DNA of 64,000 bases from Methylocaldum sp002005105 (GTDB taxonomy: Bacteria > Pseudomonadota > Gammaproteobacteria > Methylococcales > Methylococcaceae), in the NCBI RefSeq assembly GCF_051027545.1, contig NZ_CP194902.1, forward strand, positions 1,922,001-1,986,000, in the 5' to 3' direction. Below the pieces are notes generated by a model. The model had not been told where the DNA came from and did not search any database. It saw only the letters and a list, made by a program, of their open reading frames with translations. A program made the translations under genes and the position numbers. Each line of letters opens with the position of its first letter. Within the stretch, counting starts at the first letter, position 1. Of the stretch, positions 55,585 to 64,000 are shown piece by piece.

Positions 55585-57369
55585 ATGCCTGCTAACGGCA
55601 TGGTAGCCCTTGGAGTTTTCACCATGAAGCTTCCGATCTTTGGATGGTTCATGCACCGGTCGCCAGCAGCCCCGGCTGCGCTGTCGCCTGAACCAACTGA
55701 TTGCCGGCCAGCCGGCGCTTTGCCGGTTTTGTCTCCCCAGGAACTGCTGCTCAGTCGCCGACAGCATGTCAACCTTATCGAGGAGTTGGCGGGAGCAACT
55801 CGGCATCATTTTCAAGTCTATTACGTCGCGGCCATCAACCGATTTGCCGAATTCGTGCAGCAGCTCCCCGCCTCGGAAGCTCACCATCATGCCTATGCCG
55901 GCGGCCTGCTCGATCATGGATTGGAGGTCGCTACGATCGCGCTGAAACTGCGACACGCCTACCTGTTGCCGCCCGGCGCTGTGCCGGAGGACATAAACCA
56001 TAAGCGCGATCTTTGGACCTATGCCGTTTTTACGGCGGCCTTGCTGCACGACCTGGCGAAACCGGCCGTCGACCAGGTTGTTACAGTGTTCGACGAACGC
56101 GGCAAAGACTCCGGGCAGTGGGACCCCTGGATAGGCAGTCTGACGGACGATCCCCATGCTCGGTGGTATCGCACGGCATTCGTGCCGAAGCGGCAGTATC
56201 GATTGCATGAAAAAGCTTCGCTGCTATTGGTGAATCGAATCATCCCCGCCGAAGGCTTGACTTGGCTCGCCGGCGACCGCGAGGCGTTTTCGGCCTGGCT
56301 TTCCTGCCTTGGTGGAGATACGGCGGAGGCCGGAGTAATGGGCGAGATCGTCAATAAGGCCGATTCCGAATCGGTGGCGCGGAATCTGGGAGCGGAGCCG
56401 GGGCAGCGCGCAGCATCCAGCGCCGTCGTTCCGTTGCATGAAAAGCTGATCGCCGCCTTGCGGTTTCTGATCGACGAAAAGGAACTGCCGCTCAACCGAA
56501 ACGGCGCAGCCGGATGGCGAGTCGGTGACGATCTCTGGATGGTCAGCAAGCGCACCGTCGATGCCATACGTTTGCATCTCGTGCAATCAGGACACACCGG
56601 CATTCCGACCCAGAACGACCGCATCTTCGATGTCTTGCAGGAACACGGCGTTCTGGTGGCCTGCAACGATCGCGCGATCTGGCGTGCGATGGTCAATGGC
56701 GAAGGTTGGGGGCATGAGTTGACGCTGATTCGAATTCCGGTCCCCCGGCTTTGGCCGAATCGGGATCGCTGGCCCGACGAATTCCAGGGTACCGTCACGC
56801 CGGATTCCCCGCCTCAATGCCAGCCGCCGGTGCAGGTGGATAAAACTCCGGAAGGCACGGTTTCCGGCGAGCCTCGACCCACTCCAATCCCAGAGATCCC
56901 GGAATCCGTGACTGCCCCGGTGAATGCCAGCCCCAACCCACCCGGCCATTCAGCCGAGCATCAGCACTACGAGCTAAAGTCGCCTCTGTCTTTCGCTTCT
57001 CCCGATGATCTCGGTGAAGCCTTCCTAGCCTGGCTGGTTGCGGGAATTGCCAGCAAAAAACTGGATTACAACAATCCGGGCACCCGGATTCATGTCATAC
57101 CGGAAGGCGTGTTACTGGTCAGCCCGGGTTTATTTCAGGATTTCGCCAAAGAGCCCGATGCATCCGATGGCTCCTGGGACAAAGTGCAGAAGCGTTTCCT
57201 GAAGCTGGGCTTGCACGAACGGACCGCGAACGGCATGAACGTCCACCGCTATATCGTGACCGGACAGAACCGTTCGACGGCGATCAACGGGATTCTGGTG
57301 AGGGACGTGGGACGAATCTTCAGGACCACCAATCCCCAGCCGAACCCGCATTTACGGCGAGCGTCTTAA
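55585..57369 (+). CDS. MobH/TraI_2-type relaxase-like protein
   Basis: A 594-residue protein. The N-terminal TraI_2 domain has QELLLSRRQHVNLIEEL, then EAHHHAYAGGLLDHGLEV near residue 98 and LLHDLAKPAVD near 154, giving the HHH and HD motifs of HD-hydrolase-like relaxases. A Pro-rich linker follows (about residues 405-460), and the C-terminal winged-helix-like domain begins DLGEAFLAWLVAGI. MobH relaxases nick the origin of transfer in SXT/R391- and clc-type elements. No type IV secretion gene, coupling protein or integrase is beside it, so it is probably a remnant of an integrative element. Confidence 0.8.
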   Translation: MPANGMVALGVFTMKLPIFGWFMHRSPAAPAALSPEPTDCRPAGALPVLSPQELLLSRRQHVNLIEELAGATRHHFQVYYVAAINRFAEFVQQLPASEAHHHAYAGGLLDHGLEVATIALKLRHAYLLPPGAVPEDINHKRDLWTYAVFTAALLHDLAKPAVDQVVTVFDERGKDSGQWDPWIGSLTDDPHARWYRTAFVPKRQYRLHEKASLLLVNRIIPAEGLTWLAGDREAFSAWLSCLGGDTAEAGVMGEIVNKADSESVARNLGAEPGQRAASSAVVPLHEKLIAALRFLIDEKELPLNRNGAAGWRVGDDLWMVSKRTVDAIRLHLVQSGHTGIPTQNDRIFDVLQEHGVLVACNDRAIWRAMVNGEGWGHELTLIRIPVPRLWPNRDRWPDEFQGTVTPDSPPQCQPPVQVDKTPEGTVSGEPRPTPIPEIPESVTAPVNASPNPPGHSAEHQHYELKSPLSFASPDDLGEAFLAWLVAGIASKKLDYNNPGTRIHVIPEGVLLVSPGLFQDFAKEPDASDGSWDKVQKRFLKLGLHERTANGMNVHRYIVTGQNRSTAINGILVRDVGRIFRTTNPQPNPHLRRAS

Positions 57370-57387
57370 TGAAGGTCTGATTAAGTC

Positions 57388-57444
57388 CTTCGACAGGCCT
57401 GTCCTGAGCCCTTCGACTGGGCTCAGGACAGGCCTGTCGAAGGG
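57388..57444. repeat. Perfect 23-bp inverted repeat after the relaxase gene
   Basis: CCTTCGACAGGCCTGTCCTG... at 57388-57410 pairs fully with 57422-57444 across an 11-base loop. The CCTTCGAC...GGCTCAGGACAGG wording is of a type dispersed in many proteobacterial genomes. It could also terminate the relaxase transcript, although no T-run follows. Confidence 0.7.
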
Positions 57445-57464
57445 CATGAGCGGAATCCACTTAT

Positions 57465-57672
57465 TCAGAGCTTCCTTAACGAATCTACTGTTTGGATTGA
57501 ATGTTGTGCGGTCGATTTGCGCTGATCAGTTCGCCGGACATCCTCGCCGAGTTTTTCCGCCTGGAGGAACGTCATATCACCGATCTTCTCCGGCTCTTCC
57601 TCCTGCACGCGGGGGCGGAGCAGGAAGTACACGTTGCCCTCGTCGAGTACGGTCGACTTGCACCCCTGTCAT
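57465..57672 (-). pseudogene. Remnant ORF between relaxase and solute-binding gene
   Basis: On the minus strand a frame without start codon reads STVLDEGNVYFLLRPRVQEE, then KIGDMTFLQAEKLGEDVRR. The VYFLLRPRV block looks like genuine protein sequence, but no complete gene is present and the family is not recognised with confidence. The rest of the 57370-57816 gap holds nothing else I can support. Confidence 0.3.
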
Positions 57673-57816
57673 AAGCCCCTCCGGAATTTGATATATCGCA
57701 ACTCATTGGGCCGGATGATAGGGCCGGTGTTGCTAGTAGGTCCGCAAACGAAATCGTACCGCTTCAAGCCGGTCTAATATTGTACCGACCGAATTCGGCC
57801 TATCTCGAACGCAACG

Positions 57817-58329
57817 ATGATGCCTACTCTGGTTCTGGTGGCGCTCACCGTGTTCTTCTTGGCCGGCTGCGATTCCCTTCCGCGCGACAGTGCCGGGGCG
57901 CTAAACCGCGTGCGCGGTGGCGAATTGCGTGTCGGCGTGGCGGACAACCCACCCTGGGTACGCTTCGAGGGCGGCCGCGTCACGGGACTCGAACCCGAGC
58001 TGATCGAGGCTTGGGCGAAAGGCCTCGGTGCCCCCGTGACCTGGCGGAGCGGCGCAGAAGCGGAACTCATTGAAGCGCTGCATCGCCGAGAGATCGATGT
58101 ACTGGCGGCGGGGCTCGACAGCGAGACGCCTTACAAATCCAAGCTCGGTCTTACGCAGCCTTACATTGAGATCGAGGATCGATACGGAACCGAGAAGAAA
58201 CACGTGCTCGCCGTGACGCCGGGCGAGAGCGCGCTGCTTTTTTCGCTGGACCGATTCCTTGCCGCCCAGGACAAAGCCATGTTGCGACGCCGTGCTCAGC
58301 AGGCGCAGCAGGAGAACGCGCAGCCATGA
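57817..58329 (+). CDS. Small solute-binding lipoprotein (SBP family 3-like)
   Basis: A 170-residue protein with a lipobox (FFLAGC, Cys near residue 18) and the first lobe of a family-3 solute-binding protein (GGELRVGVADNPPWVRFEGGRVTGLEPELIEAWA). The second lobe is largely missing: complete family members have about 230-260 residues. The C-terminus is a charged helix (RRRAQQAQQENAQP). It is translationally coupled to the CDF transporter (ATGA). Confidence 0.72.
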   Translation: MMPTLVLVALTVFFLAGCDSLPRDSAGALNRVRGGELRVGVADNPPWVRFEGGRVTGLEPELIEAWAKGLGAPVTWRSGAEAELIEALHRREIDVLAAGLDSETPYKSKLGLTQPYIEIEDRYGTEKKHVLAVTPGESALLFSLDRFLAAQDKAMLRRRAQQAQQENAQP

Positions 58330-59276
58330 GGCCCCTCGATGCTTTTGACCTGCCGCCCGAAAAGGAACGCGACCTAAAAAAGGCGCGGCGGTTGGAAACG
58401 TGGACATTGATCTATATCGCCTCGTCCACGACCTTTCTCGGTCTCACCATGGGCACCTCGCAAGCCATGCGGACGAGCTTCTTTGAAGACGCGTTTTCAT
58501 CGGTGCCGGCGATCGCCTTTCTCGTCTGCACGCGCATCGCGCGCCGCAGAGCGAACGAGGATTTCCCTTACGGTTACCATGGCGTCGTCTCGATCGGCTA
58601 TCTCACCGCCTCGCTCTCGCTCGTCGGTCTGGGCGGGTTTTTGCTGGTTGAAGCCGTGACCAAGCTGATAGCTGTCGAACGCACGACGATCGGCGGGATG
58701 ACGCTTTTCGGCCATACGCTCTGGGCCGGCTGGCCTATGCTCGCGGCAATCGCTTACACGGCGATACCGAGCGTCTTTTTCGGTCGCGCGAAACTCAAGC
58801 TCGCACCCCAAATCCATGACAAAATCCTTTACGCCGACGCGAAGATGATGAAGGCCGACTGGATGGCGGAGACGGCGACGGCCGTCGGCGTGCTCGGTGT
58901 CGGCCTCGGTCTGTGGTGGCTCGATCCGGTGGCAGCCGCGCTGGTTTCCGCCGATATTCTCAAGGACGGCGTGGTCAACGTGTACGTGGCCGTACACGAC
59001 CTCATGGAGCGCCGCCCGATGAAAACCGATCGCTCGGGTCCCGAACCGCTCCCCGATGAGTTGCGCGCATGCATCGAAAGGCTCGACTGGGTCGCCGGCG
59101 CCACGGTCAGGCTGCGCGAAGTCGGGCACGTATTCTTCGGCGAAGTGTTCGTGACGCCGCGCGGTTCGCCCGAGGACTTGCCCGCGAAGATTCGTCACGC
59201 TGTGGCGGATGCGAAGTCGATCAACTGGCGGCTCCACGACGTGACAATCACGGTGCTGGACCGGCCGCCTGAGTGA
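58326..59276 (+). CDS. Cation diffusion facilitator (CDF) family transporter
   Basis: A 316-residue protein with about five to six hydrophobic segments and the CDF-type loops SFFEDAFSSVPAIAFLV and DAKMMKADWMAETATAVGVLG, in which the metal-site pattern HxxxD is replaced by DxxxD/E (DAFSS; DWMAET). A cytoplasmic C-terminal domain follows (LDWVAGATVRLREVGHVFFGEVFV). CDF proteins export divalent metal ions in exchange for protons. The altered ligands suggest a metal other than Zn. Confidence 0.75.
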   Translation: MRPLDAFDLPPEKERDLKKARRLETWTLIYIASSTTFLGLTMGTSQAMRTSFFEDAFSSVPAIAFLVCTRIARRRANEDFPYGYHGVVSIGYLTASLSLVGLGGFLLVEAVTKLIAVERTTIGGMTLFGHTLWAGWPMLAAIAYTAIPSVFFGRAKLKLAPQIHDKILYADAKMMKADWMAETATAVGVLGVGLGLWWLDPVAAALVSADILKDGVVNVYVAVHDLMERRPMKTDRSGPEPLPDELRACIERLDWVAGATVRLREVGHVFFGEVFVTPRGSPEDLPAKIRHAVADAKSINWRLHDVTITVLDRPPE

Positions 59277-59377
59277 GCCTGACGCTTGCCGGAGGAGGAG
59301 ATTGCATGTCGAGGGCAGCGCCACTTTCGGAATTTCGGCGCCCTCGCGCAATTTTCGCCCATCCTAGAAATCTAGGA

Positions 59378-59630
59378 TGCGGCCAGCCAGATACGTAGGT
59401 CGGCAATCCCTTGCCGACAAAGCCCTTCGCCGAGCCGATACGTCGGCAAGGGATTGCCGACCTACGTTCTCCCCTCCTGGCACGAATCCGTACACCGGGA
59501 TGGAAAACGCTCTAAGTACATTCAGGGAAGTCTTGCGGCATAGGCAACCTGCAGGACAACCCCGCCAATCAAGCCAAACAGTCGAGATTCCGCAAGTATT
59601 TGCGGAATGTACTTAGGTGCGGCCAGCCAG
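59378..59630. repeat. Composite repeat copy 2, flanked by a 13-bp direct repeat
   Basis: TGCGGCCAGCCAG occurs at 59378-59390 and again at 59618-59630. Between them lie the perfect 24-bp palindrome (59395-59418 / 59442-59465, 23-base loop), a shared spacer, and the 105-bp element with 12-bp terminal repeats (59512-59616). The direct repeats look like a target duplication of the whole 227-bp unit. Confidence 0.75.
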
Positions 59631-59669
59631 CTTTTGTCTGTCTGCTGTTGTTTTTCCGAGATGATCAGA

Positions 59670-60296
59670 TCAAATCAAGTCATGCTCGACGGCATACCGG
59701 ATCAGGTCGGCGTTATTTTTGACGCTGAGTTTCCGCATCAGGCGCGTTTTGTGGGTGCTGACGGTTTTTTCGCTGAGGGATAACGCGTCGGCGATGTCCT
59801 GAACTCGCTTGCCCGAAGCGAAAAGACGGAGAATCTGCCGCTCTCGCTGCGAAAGTGCCGCGTGAGGAAATTGGTCCGGCACCATAGTGAAAACGATTTT
59901 TTCCGCCAGCGAAGACTCTATGAAGCGTTGACCGCTCGCTACTCTTCTTATGCCGGCAACCAAGATGCCCGGTTCGCAGTCCTTGGTGATGTAACCCGCG
60001 GCGCCGGCTTTGATCGCTTCTGCGGCGATCTGTTCCGAGGTATGCATGGTCAGGATCAGTATGGGAAGCGATGGTCTGATCTGCTGGACGCGTCTAATCA
60101 AGTCGACGCCTTGAGTGCCCGGCATGGACAAGTCCAAAACCAGAACGTCGATATCGGTACAGCGGCACTTGTCCAAGACTTCGGACGCATCCGCGGCTTC
60201 ATCCACGACCGAGAAATTGACGGTTGAAGACAAAATATGAGTTATTCCATGGCGAATGATAGGGTGGTCGTCGGCTACCAGGATCTTGATCATCAA
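59670..60296 (-). CDS. NarL/FixJ-type response regulator
   Basis: The start is the second Met (MIKILVADDHPIIRHG, 60293). The receiver domain has ADDHP near residue 8, the phospho-acceptor Asp in VLVLDLSMPG near 56, and the Lys in GYITKDCE near 107. The C-terminal LuxR HTH is LSQRERQILRLFASGKRVQDIADALSLSEKTVSTHKTRL, given here in its usual block. It is the likely partner of the kinase gene, which ends 12 bases upstream. Confidence 0.93.
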   Translation of the reverse strand: MMIKILVADDHPIIRHGITHILSSTVNFSVVDEAADASEVLDKCRCTDIDVLVLDLSMPGTQGVDLIRRVQQIRPSLPILILTMHTSEQIAAEAIKAGAAGYITKDCEPGILVAGIRRVASGQRFIESSLAEKIVFTMVPDQFPHAALSQRERQILRLFASGKRVQDIADALSLSEKTVSTHKTRLMRKLSVKNNADLIRYAVEHDLI

Positions 60297-60308
60297 TCAT
60301 TCCGATTT

Positions 60309-61841
60309 TCAAAAAGGAGAACTTCTAGGAGGAAGCCGAATCGCAAGCCGGGTGCCTTTCCCGGGTGTACTATGGATGTCGAACTTGCCGCCCAATGCCG
60401 ACACCCGTTCCCGTATTCCCAAAAGGCCAAAGGACTTGGGTTTGTGCTCGGCCGTCACATCGAAGCCGCAGCCGTCATCCTGTATTTCGACGCGAATATG
60501 ATCATTCCGGGAAACCAGGAGTACGGAAGCGTGGCGGGCATTGGCATGCTTTGCCACATTGTTCAGCGATTCCTGGGCGATACGGAATATCGCGATAGCC
60601 AGTTGTTCATCAAGGACGATATCGCTCATTGTGGTTAAGACACATGGGATACCGGTGCGGGTCTCAAACTCTTTGACCAGCCATTCCAATGCGGCTGCAA
60701 TGCCGAAGTCGAGTGCGCTGGGGCGCAAATCGGTCGATATGTTGCGTACGACCTGAACCGCTCTATTTACCAGGACGCCCAAGGCCTGGATCTTTTTTGC
60801 CAATTCGGAGTGGTTTTGAAGAAAGTTCATTCGTATGAAGGAAATATCCATCTTCATGGCCGTCAGGATCTGGCCCAGTTCGTCATGGATTTCCCGAGCG
60901 ATCCGTTTTTTCTCTTCTTCCCTCAAATTTTCCCTGTGAGCGGCCAGGCGTTGCAAAAGTCGCCGGGAGTCGCGGATTTCTTGCTCCCGTTCCCGCAGCC
61001 TGAATTCTGTTTTCTTGAGGACCGTGATGTCTCGGCAGTTCAACAGCACGCTGTGCACTGTGCCATCTGGCGAGAGCTCAGGTACATGGCGGGACTGAAA
61101 GTGCTGTTCGCCGTCAGGGGATGGCAGGACGAACTCGGCGATTTGTTCCTTACCGCTGGCGAAAACGCTTTTTAGCGGCGACTGTAGGCATCTCACCAGA
61201 TCGTCAGGTAATTCGAGGTCTTGATACGTCTTGCCCGGAAAGCTCGACGCCGGTCGGCCCAGAACGCGTTCTATGGCCGGGTTGACATAAATAAAGCGCA
61301 GAGCTCGATCGAAGCGAGCGATGATATCCGGCGAATTTTCCACGAGTGCCCGGAATTCTCGCTCGCGCCTATCCAATTCGCTTTTTAGGTACGCTCTCTC
61401 GGTAATGTCCCGTGCAATGATCAGGAAATGCCGCTCGTCCTTCGATTCGAGTTCGTCGATGGCCATTTCAACCGGAAAGAAGGTGCCGTCCTTACGCTTG
61501 CCTTGCCAAGAGCGGAATCCGGAGCCGTGAACTTTGCGCATCTCGGAATTCCGATGATTTTGGATAGGAGCGTAGTGTTTTTCGGCCTGTGTTTCCGACA
61601 TCAGTTGATCGGTGCTGAGCGGCAGCACTTCGTTCAATCCGTAACCGAACATCCGGGTTGCAGCCGGATTGAGGATCTCGATTCGTCCGTACCGGTCGGT
61701 GATGATCACTCCTGATGGCACGCGGTCCAGAATTTCGTGTAAATAGAGCTCGGCTCGCAGCAAGCGTTTCGACAGTAGCCGCATCCGATGTCCGAATAGA
61801 GCGAAGAGCCCTAAAGTGGCTATGACGAGAGTGAGATTCAC
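60309..61841 (-). CDS. PAS-domain sensor histidine kinase (NarX/UhpB-type HisKA_3)
   Basis: A 510-residue protein with one N-terminal hydrophobic segment (LTLVIATLGLFALFG). Two PAS domains follow (RVPSGVIITDRYGRIEILNPAATRMFGYG, and SPDIIARFDRALRFIYVNPAIERVLGR). HisKA_3 has the phospho-acceptor His in REIHDELGQILTAMKMD near residue 318. The HATPase_c has QDDGCGFD near 460 and the end SFGLLGIRERVSALGG. It senses an unknown signal, possibly redox through PAS, and phosphorylates the adjacent regulator. Confidence 0.92.
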   Translation of the reverse strand: MNLTLVIATLGLFALFGHRMRLLSKRLLRAELYLHEILDRVPSGVIITDRYGRIEILNPAATRMFGYGLNEVLPLSTDQLMSETQAEKHYAPIQNHRNSEMRKVHGSGFRSWQGKRKDGTFFPVEMAIDELESKDERHFLIIARDITERAYLKSELDRREREFRALVENSPDIIARFDRALRFIYVNPAIERVLGRPASSFPGKTYQDLELPDDLVRCLQSPLKSVFASGKEQIAEFVLPSPDGEQHFQSRHVPELSPDGTVHSVLLNCRDITVLKKTEFRLREREQEIRDSRRLLQRLAAHRENLREEEKKRIAREIHDELGQILTAMKMDISFIRMNFLQNHSELAKKIQALGVLVNRAVQVVRNISTDLRPSALDFGIAAALEWLVKEFETRTGIPCVLTTMSDIVLDEQLAIAIFRIAQESLNNVAKHANARHASVLLVSRNDHIRVEIQDDGCGFDVTAEHKPKSFGLLGIRERVSALGGKFDIHSTPGKGTRLAIRLPPRSSPF

Positions 61842-61971
61842 TTGAGGATTGACTGGAGAAAGCGAGTTTCAGGCATGTTCGGAGTTATAGCTCGCGTTTG
61901 CTTGCTTGCGATAGGCGATGGAGAAACGCCTGTGGACGTTGATGGATTGCCATACGGTCGAATATCGGCCG

Positions 61972-64000
61972 TCAGGCCGACGCGGTCAGCGGCGACAGCG
62001 ATTTCGGAACCGTAAACTCGAGCGTTTTGCCGGTCCGCAGCATCGCTTCGACTTCATCGGCGGGCGTCGGTTTACTGAAGTAATACCCCTGTATTTCGTC
62101 GCAATGGCGGGTCTTCAGAAACTCGGCTTGTTCCGGCGTTTCGACACCTTCTCCGATCACCCCGAGATTGAGGCTATGGGCCAGAACGATGATGGCTTCG
62201 ACGATGCGTGCATCATCGGGATCCTTGGCTAGATCGCGTACGAAAGACCGGTCTATCTTGAGATAGTCCAGCGGAAACTGTTTCAGATAGCTCAAGGAGG
62301 AGTAGCCCGTTCCGAAGTCGTCGACCGCCAACGAGATACCGAGTTGCTTCAACCGGCCCAGCACATCGGCCGCTATGGACCGGTCGCGCATCAGCATGCT
62401 TTCAGTGATTTCCAGTTCTAGGGTCTGCGGCGGAAGATCCGTTTGTTCGACGACGGCGGTAACGACCTCGACCAGATCCGGCTGTGCGAATTGGCGTGCC
62501 GATAGATTGACGGCCATTCGGTTGAAGGCTAGCCCTTTATCGCGCCATACTTTTGCTTGCGCGCAGGCAGTGCGGAAAACCCATTCGCCGATCTGAGCGA
62601 TCAGACCGGTTTCCTCCGCGATCGGGATGAATTTGGCCGGTGCAATGAAGCCTTTTTGGGGATGCTGCCAACGTATCAGCGCTTCGACACCGCAGATTCG
62701 ACCGGTGACAAGACTGACTCTGGGCTGATAATGCAAGGTGAATTCGCTTTGGTCCAAAGCCGTGCGCAGGTCGTTGACGATGTCCAGTCTTTCCCGAAGA
62801 CAAGCGCCCATTTCGGCAGTGTAGAACCGGAACTTGCTCCGTCCTTCGTCCTTAGCCTTATACATGGACATGTCGGCATTGCGCAACAGTCCGTGAACAT
62901 CGTCGCCGTCGCCGGGATAAACGGTAATACCGATGCTGGCGCTGATAAGAATATGGTGGTGCTCGATCCTGCAGGGCTGCGCAATGGCGTCCAGCAGTAA
63001 TTGCGCCTTTTGCGCCGCGCACGAGGAATCGGTGATGTAGGGCAGGAGTACCGCGAATTCGTCGCCACCCAGCCGCGCGACGGTATCTTCCTCGCGCAGA
63101 GTTTCTCTAAGACGGCCTCCGATCAGCTTTACCAACTCGTCGCCGAAATCGTGTCCCAAGGTATCGTTCACGTCCTTGAAATTGTCAAGATCGACCAAAA
63201 GCACTGCGACCAGGCTGCCACTGCGGCGTGCTCTCAGCATCGCCTGCTCCAGCCGCTCGCGAAACAGGAAACGATTGGGCAATGCGGTTAGAGGATCGTG
63301 GGTTGCCTGAAATTTCAGCATTGTCTCGTACTGCTTCTGGTCGGCGATGTCGCGCGCCACCGTCGACCAGTAAGCGACCCGGCCGTCGTTCCCCTTGTGG
63401 GCTATGATGACCTGGGAGAGCGGGACTTTGTTGCCGAACCGGTTGACCAGTTCCGTCTCGCCCCGCCAGACGCCGCTATTTTCCGCCTCGGCAAGCCCTT
63501 CCCTCAGCAGGGTGTTGAATAACTGAGGCGGATGAAACTGTTCAATATGCAGGGCGGAGATGTCTTCGGTCCGGCCGAGCCCCAGCATCGCGCGTCCGGC
63601 CTGATTGATGTAGATCGGTTTGAGTTCGGCGTTGACGATACCGATAAGATCGGAGGTCCCTTCCAGAATCGCCACGAGTCGGTCTCGCTCCTCCTCGCGT
63701 TGTTTTCGTTCGGTGATGTCGCGTACGGCGACGATGGTCATCAATCCTTGTTCGGTATGCAATGGACCGAGCGTTACTTCGGCGGGAAAATCGGATCCGT
63801 CGTTGCGGCGTCCGCATACTTCCCGTCCTGCTGATAAGGTTTGCTGTTCCTCGCGATCAGCGTGCGATCGAGCAGAGTGCTTAACCCGGCAAATCTCAGG
63901 AATCAATGTTTCTATCGACCGGCCGATGAGTTCCGCTCGCGGACAGGCGAAAATGGACTCCGCTTTGGCGTTGGCCATGACGATGCGACATGCGCTGTCG
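61972..64000 (-). CDS. PAS-GGDEF-EAL protein (c-di-GMP turnover), 5' end beyond window
   Basis: The frame is open to base 64000, and the first residues (DSACRIVMANAKAESIFACPRAELIG) are already inside a PAS domain, so the protein starts outside the window. More than 676 residues are visible. Two more PAS segments follow (EERDRLVAILEGTSDLIGIVNAEL). GGDEF is intact (LGGDEFAVL near residue 300), and EAL is intact (GVEALIRWQHP, DDFGTGYSSLSYLKQFP). It may make and/or degrade cyclic di-GMP; the net direction cannot be told from sequence. It lies upstream of the two-component pair but is separated by 130 bp. Confidence 0.93.
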   Translation of the reverse strand, partial: DSACRIVMANAKAESIFACPRAELIGRSIETLIPEICRVKHSARSHADREEQQTLSAGREVCGRRNDGSDFPAEVTLGPLHTEQGLMTIVAVRDITERKQREEERDRLVAILEGTSDLIGIVNAELKPIYINQAGRAMLGLGRTEDISALHIEQFHPPQLFNTLLREGLAEAENSGVWRGETELVNRFGNKVPLSQVIIAHKGNDGRVAYWSTVARDIADQKQYETMLKFQATHDPLTALPNRFLFRERLEQAMLRARRSGSLVAVLLVDLDNFKDVNDTLGHDFGDELVKLIGGRLRETLREEDTVARLGGDEFAVLLPYITDSSCAAQKAQLLLDAIAQPCRIEHHHILISASIGITVYPGDGDDVHGLLRNADMSMYKAKDEGRSKFRFYTAEMGACLRERLDIVNDLRTALDQSEFTLHYQPRVSLVTGRICGVEALIRWQHPQKGFIAPAKFIPIAEETGLIAQIGEWVFRTACAQAKVWRDKGLAFNRMAVNLSARQFAQPDLVEVVTAVVEQTDLPPQTLELEITESMLMRDRSIAADVLGRLKQLGISLAVDDFGTGYSSLSYLKQFPLDYLKIDRSFVRDLAKDPDDARIVEAIIVLAHSLNLGVIGEGVETPEQAEFLKTRHCDEIQGYYFSKPTPADEVEAMLRTGKTLEFTVPKSLSPLTASA

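Noticed and set aside
57388..57444. Origin of transfer for the relaxase
   Set aside because: It is a perfect palindrome of a widely dispersed proteobacterial type, placed after rather than before the relaxase gene; no nick-site features could be recognised.

Overview
The window looks like a chromosomal stretch of a gammaproteobacterial methanotroph (Methylococcales; Methylococcus/Methylocaldum-like). The evidence is the tig-clpP-clpX-lon-hupB-(tRNA-Val, tRNA-Asp)-ppiD order typical of Gammaproteobacteria, next to a bacterial sterol-biosynthesis cluster that includes a CYP51 P450 with a C-terminal ferredoxin domain, an architecture known from Methylococcus capsulatus. Species assignment is inference from gene content.

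Layout. 1-2.8 kb: the 3' part of an NdvB-like GH94 glucan enzyme and a convergent class II aldolase-fold protein. 3-12.2 kb: tRNA-Leu, then protein quality control (trigger factor, ClpP, ClpX, Lon), HU, two tRNAs and PpiD. 12.2-17.8 kb: a TraB/GumN protein, a GT4 glycosyltransferase with a glycogen-debranching-type glucosidase, and a DUF72 protein. 18-25.8 kb: sterol cluster, with squalene monooxygenase, oxidosqualene cyclase and an NTF2-fold protein on the minus strand, divergent from CYP51-ferredoxin and a protein strikingly like animal DHCR24 (sterol C-24 reductase). Together these could carry squalene to 14-demethylated, side-chain-reduced sterols. 25.9-27.7 kb: a broken integrase and a decayed IS3-family element.

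27.9-37.8 kb: two secreted beta-propeller/phosphoesterase proteins, a composite repeat, a TonB-dependent receptor and an MFS transporter. 37.9-55.4 kb: defence and addiction island, with a small WGR protein, an antitoxin/PIN pair, a DISARM-like set (DUF1998 helicase, SNF2-type helicase, adenine methyltransferase) interrupted by a Phd/PIN pair, a three-gene MqsR-MqsA-SecB-like module (toxin-antitoxin-chaperone), and an HNH endonuclease. 55.6-57.4 kb: a MobH/TraI_2-type relaxase without other conjugation genes, which suggests a decayed integrative element. 57.8-59.3 kb: a small solute-binding lipoprotein coupled to a CDF metal transporter. 59.4-64 kb: a second composite repeat, a LuxR-type response regulator with its PAS histidine kinase, and a GGDEF-EAL protein cut by the window end.

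The most unusual structure is in the methyltransferase gene (48140-52972). Five islands built from a degenerate heptamer, GCGARTR, and its reverse complement interrupt it, all without breaking the reading frame. The fourth island also carries, in another frame, a complete gene for an S23/IVP-type four-helix-bundle protein, the family known from 23S rRNA intervening sequences. This looks like a mobile intervening-sequence-like element with small non-autonomous derivatives, living inside a defence gene. A second notable structure is the composite repeat present at 34020-34275 and 59391-59617: the loop of its perfect 24-bp palindrome is inverted relative to its flank between the two copies.
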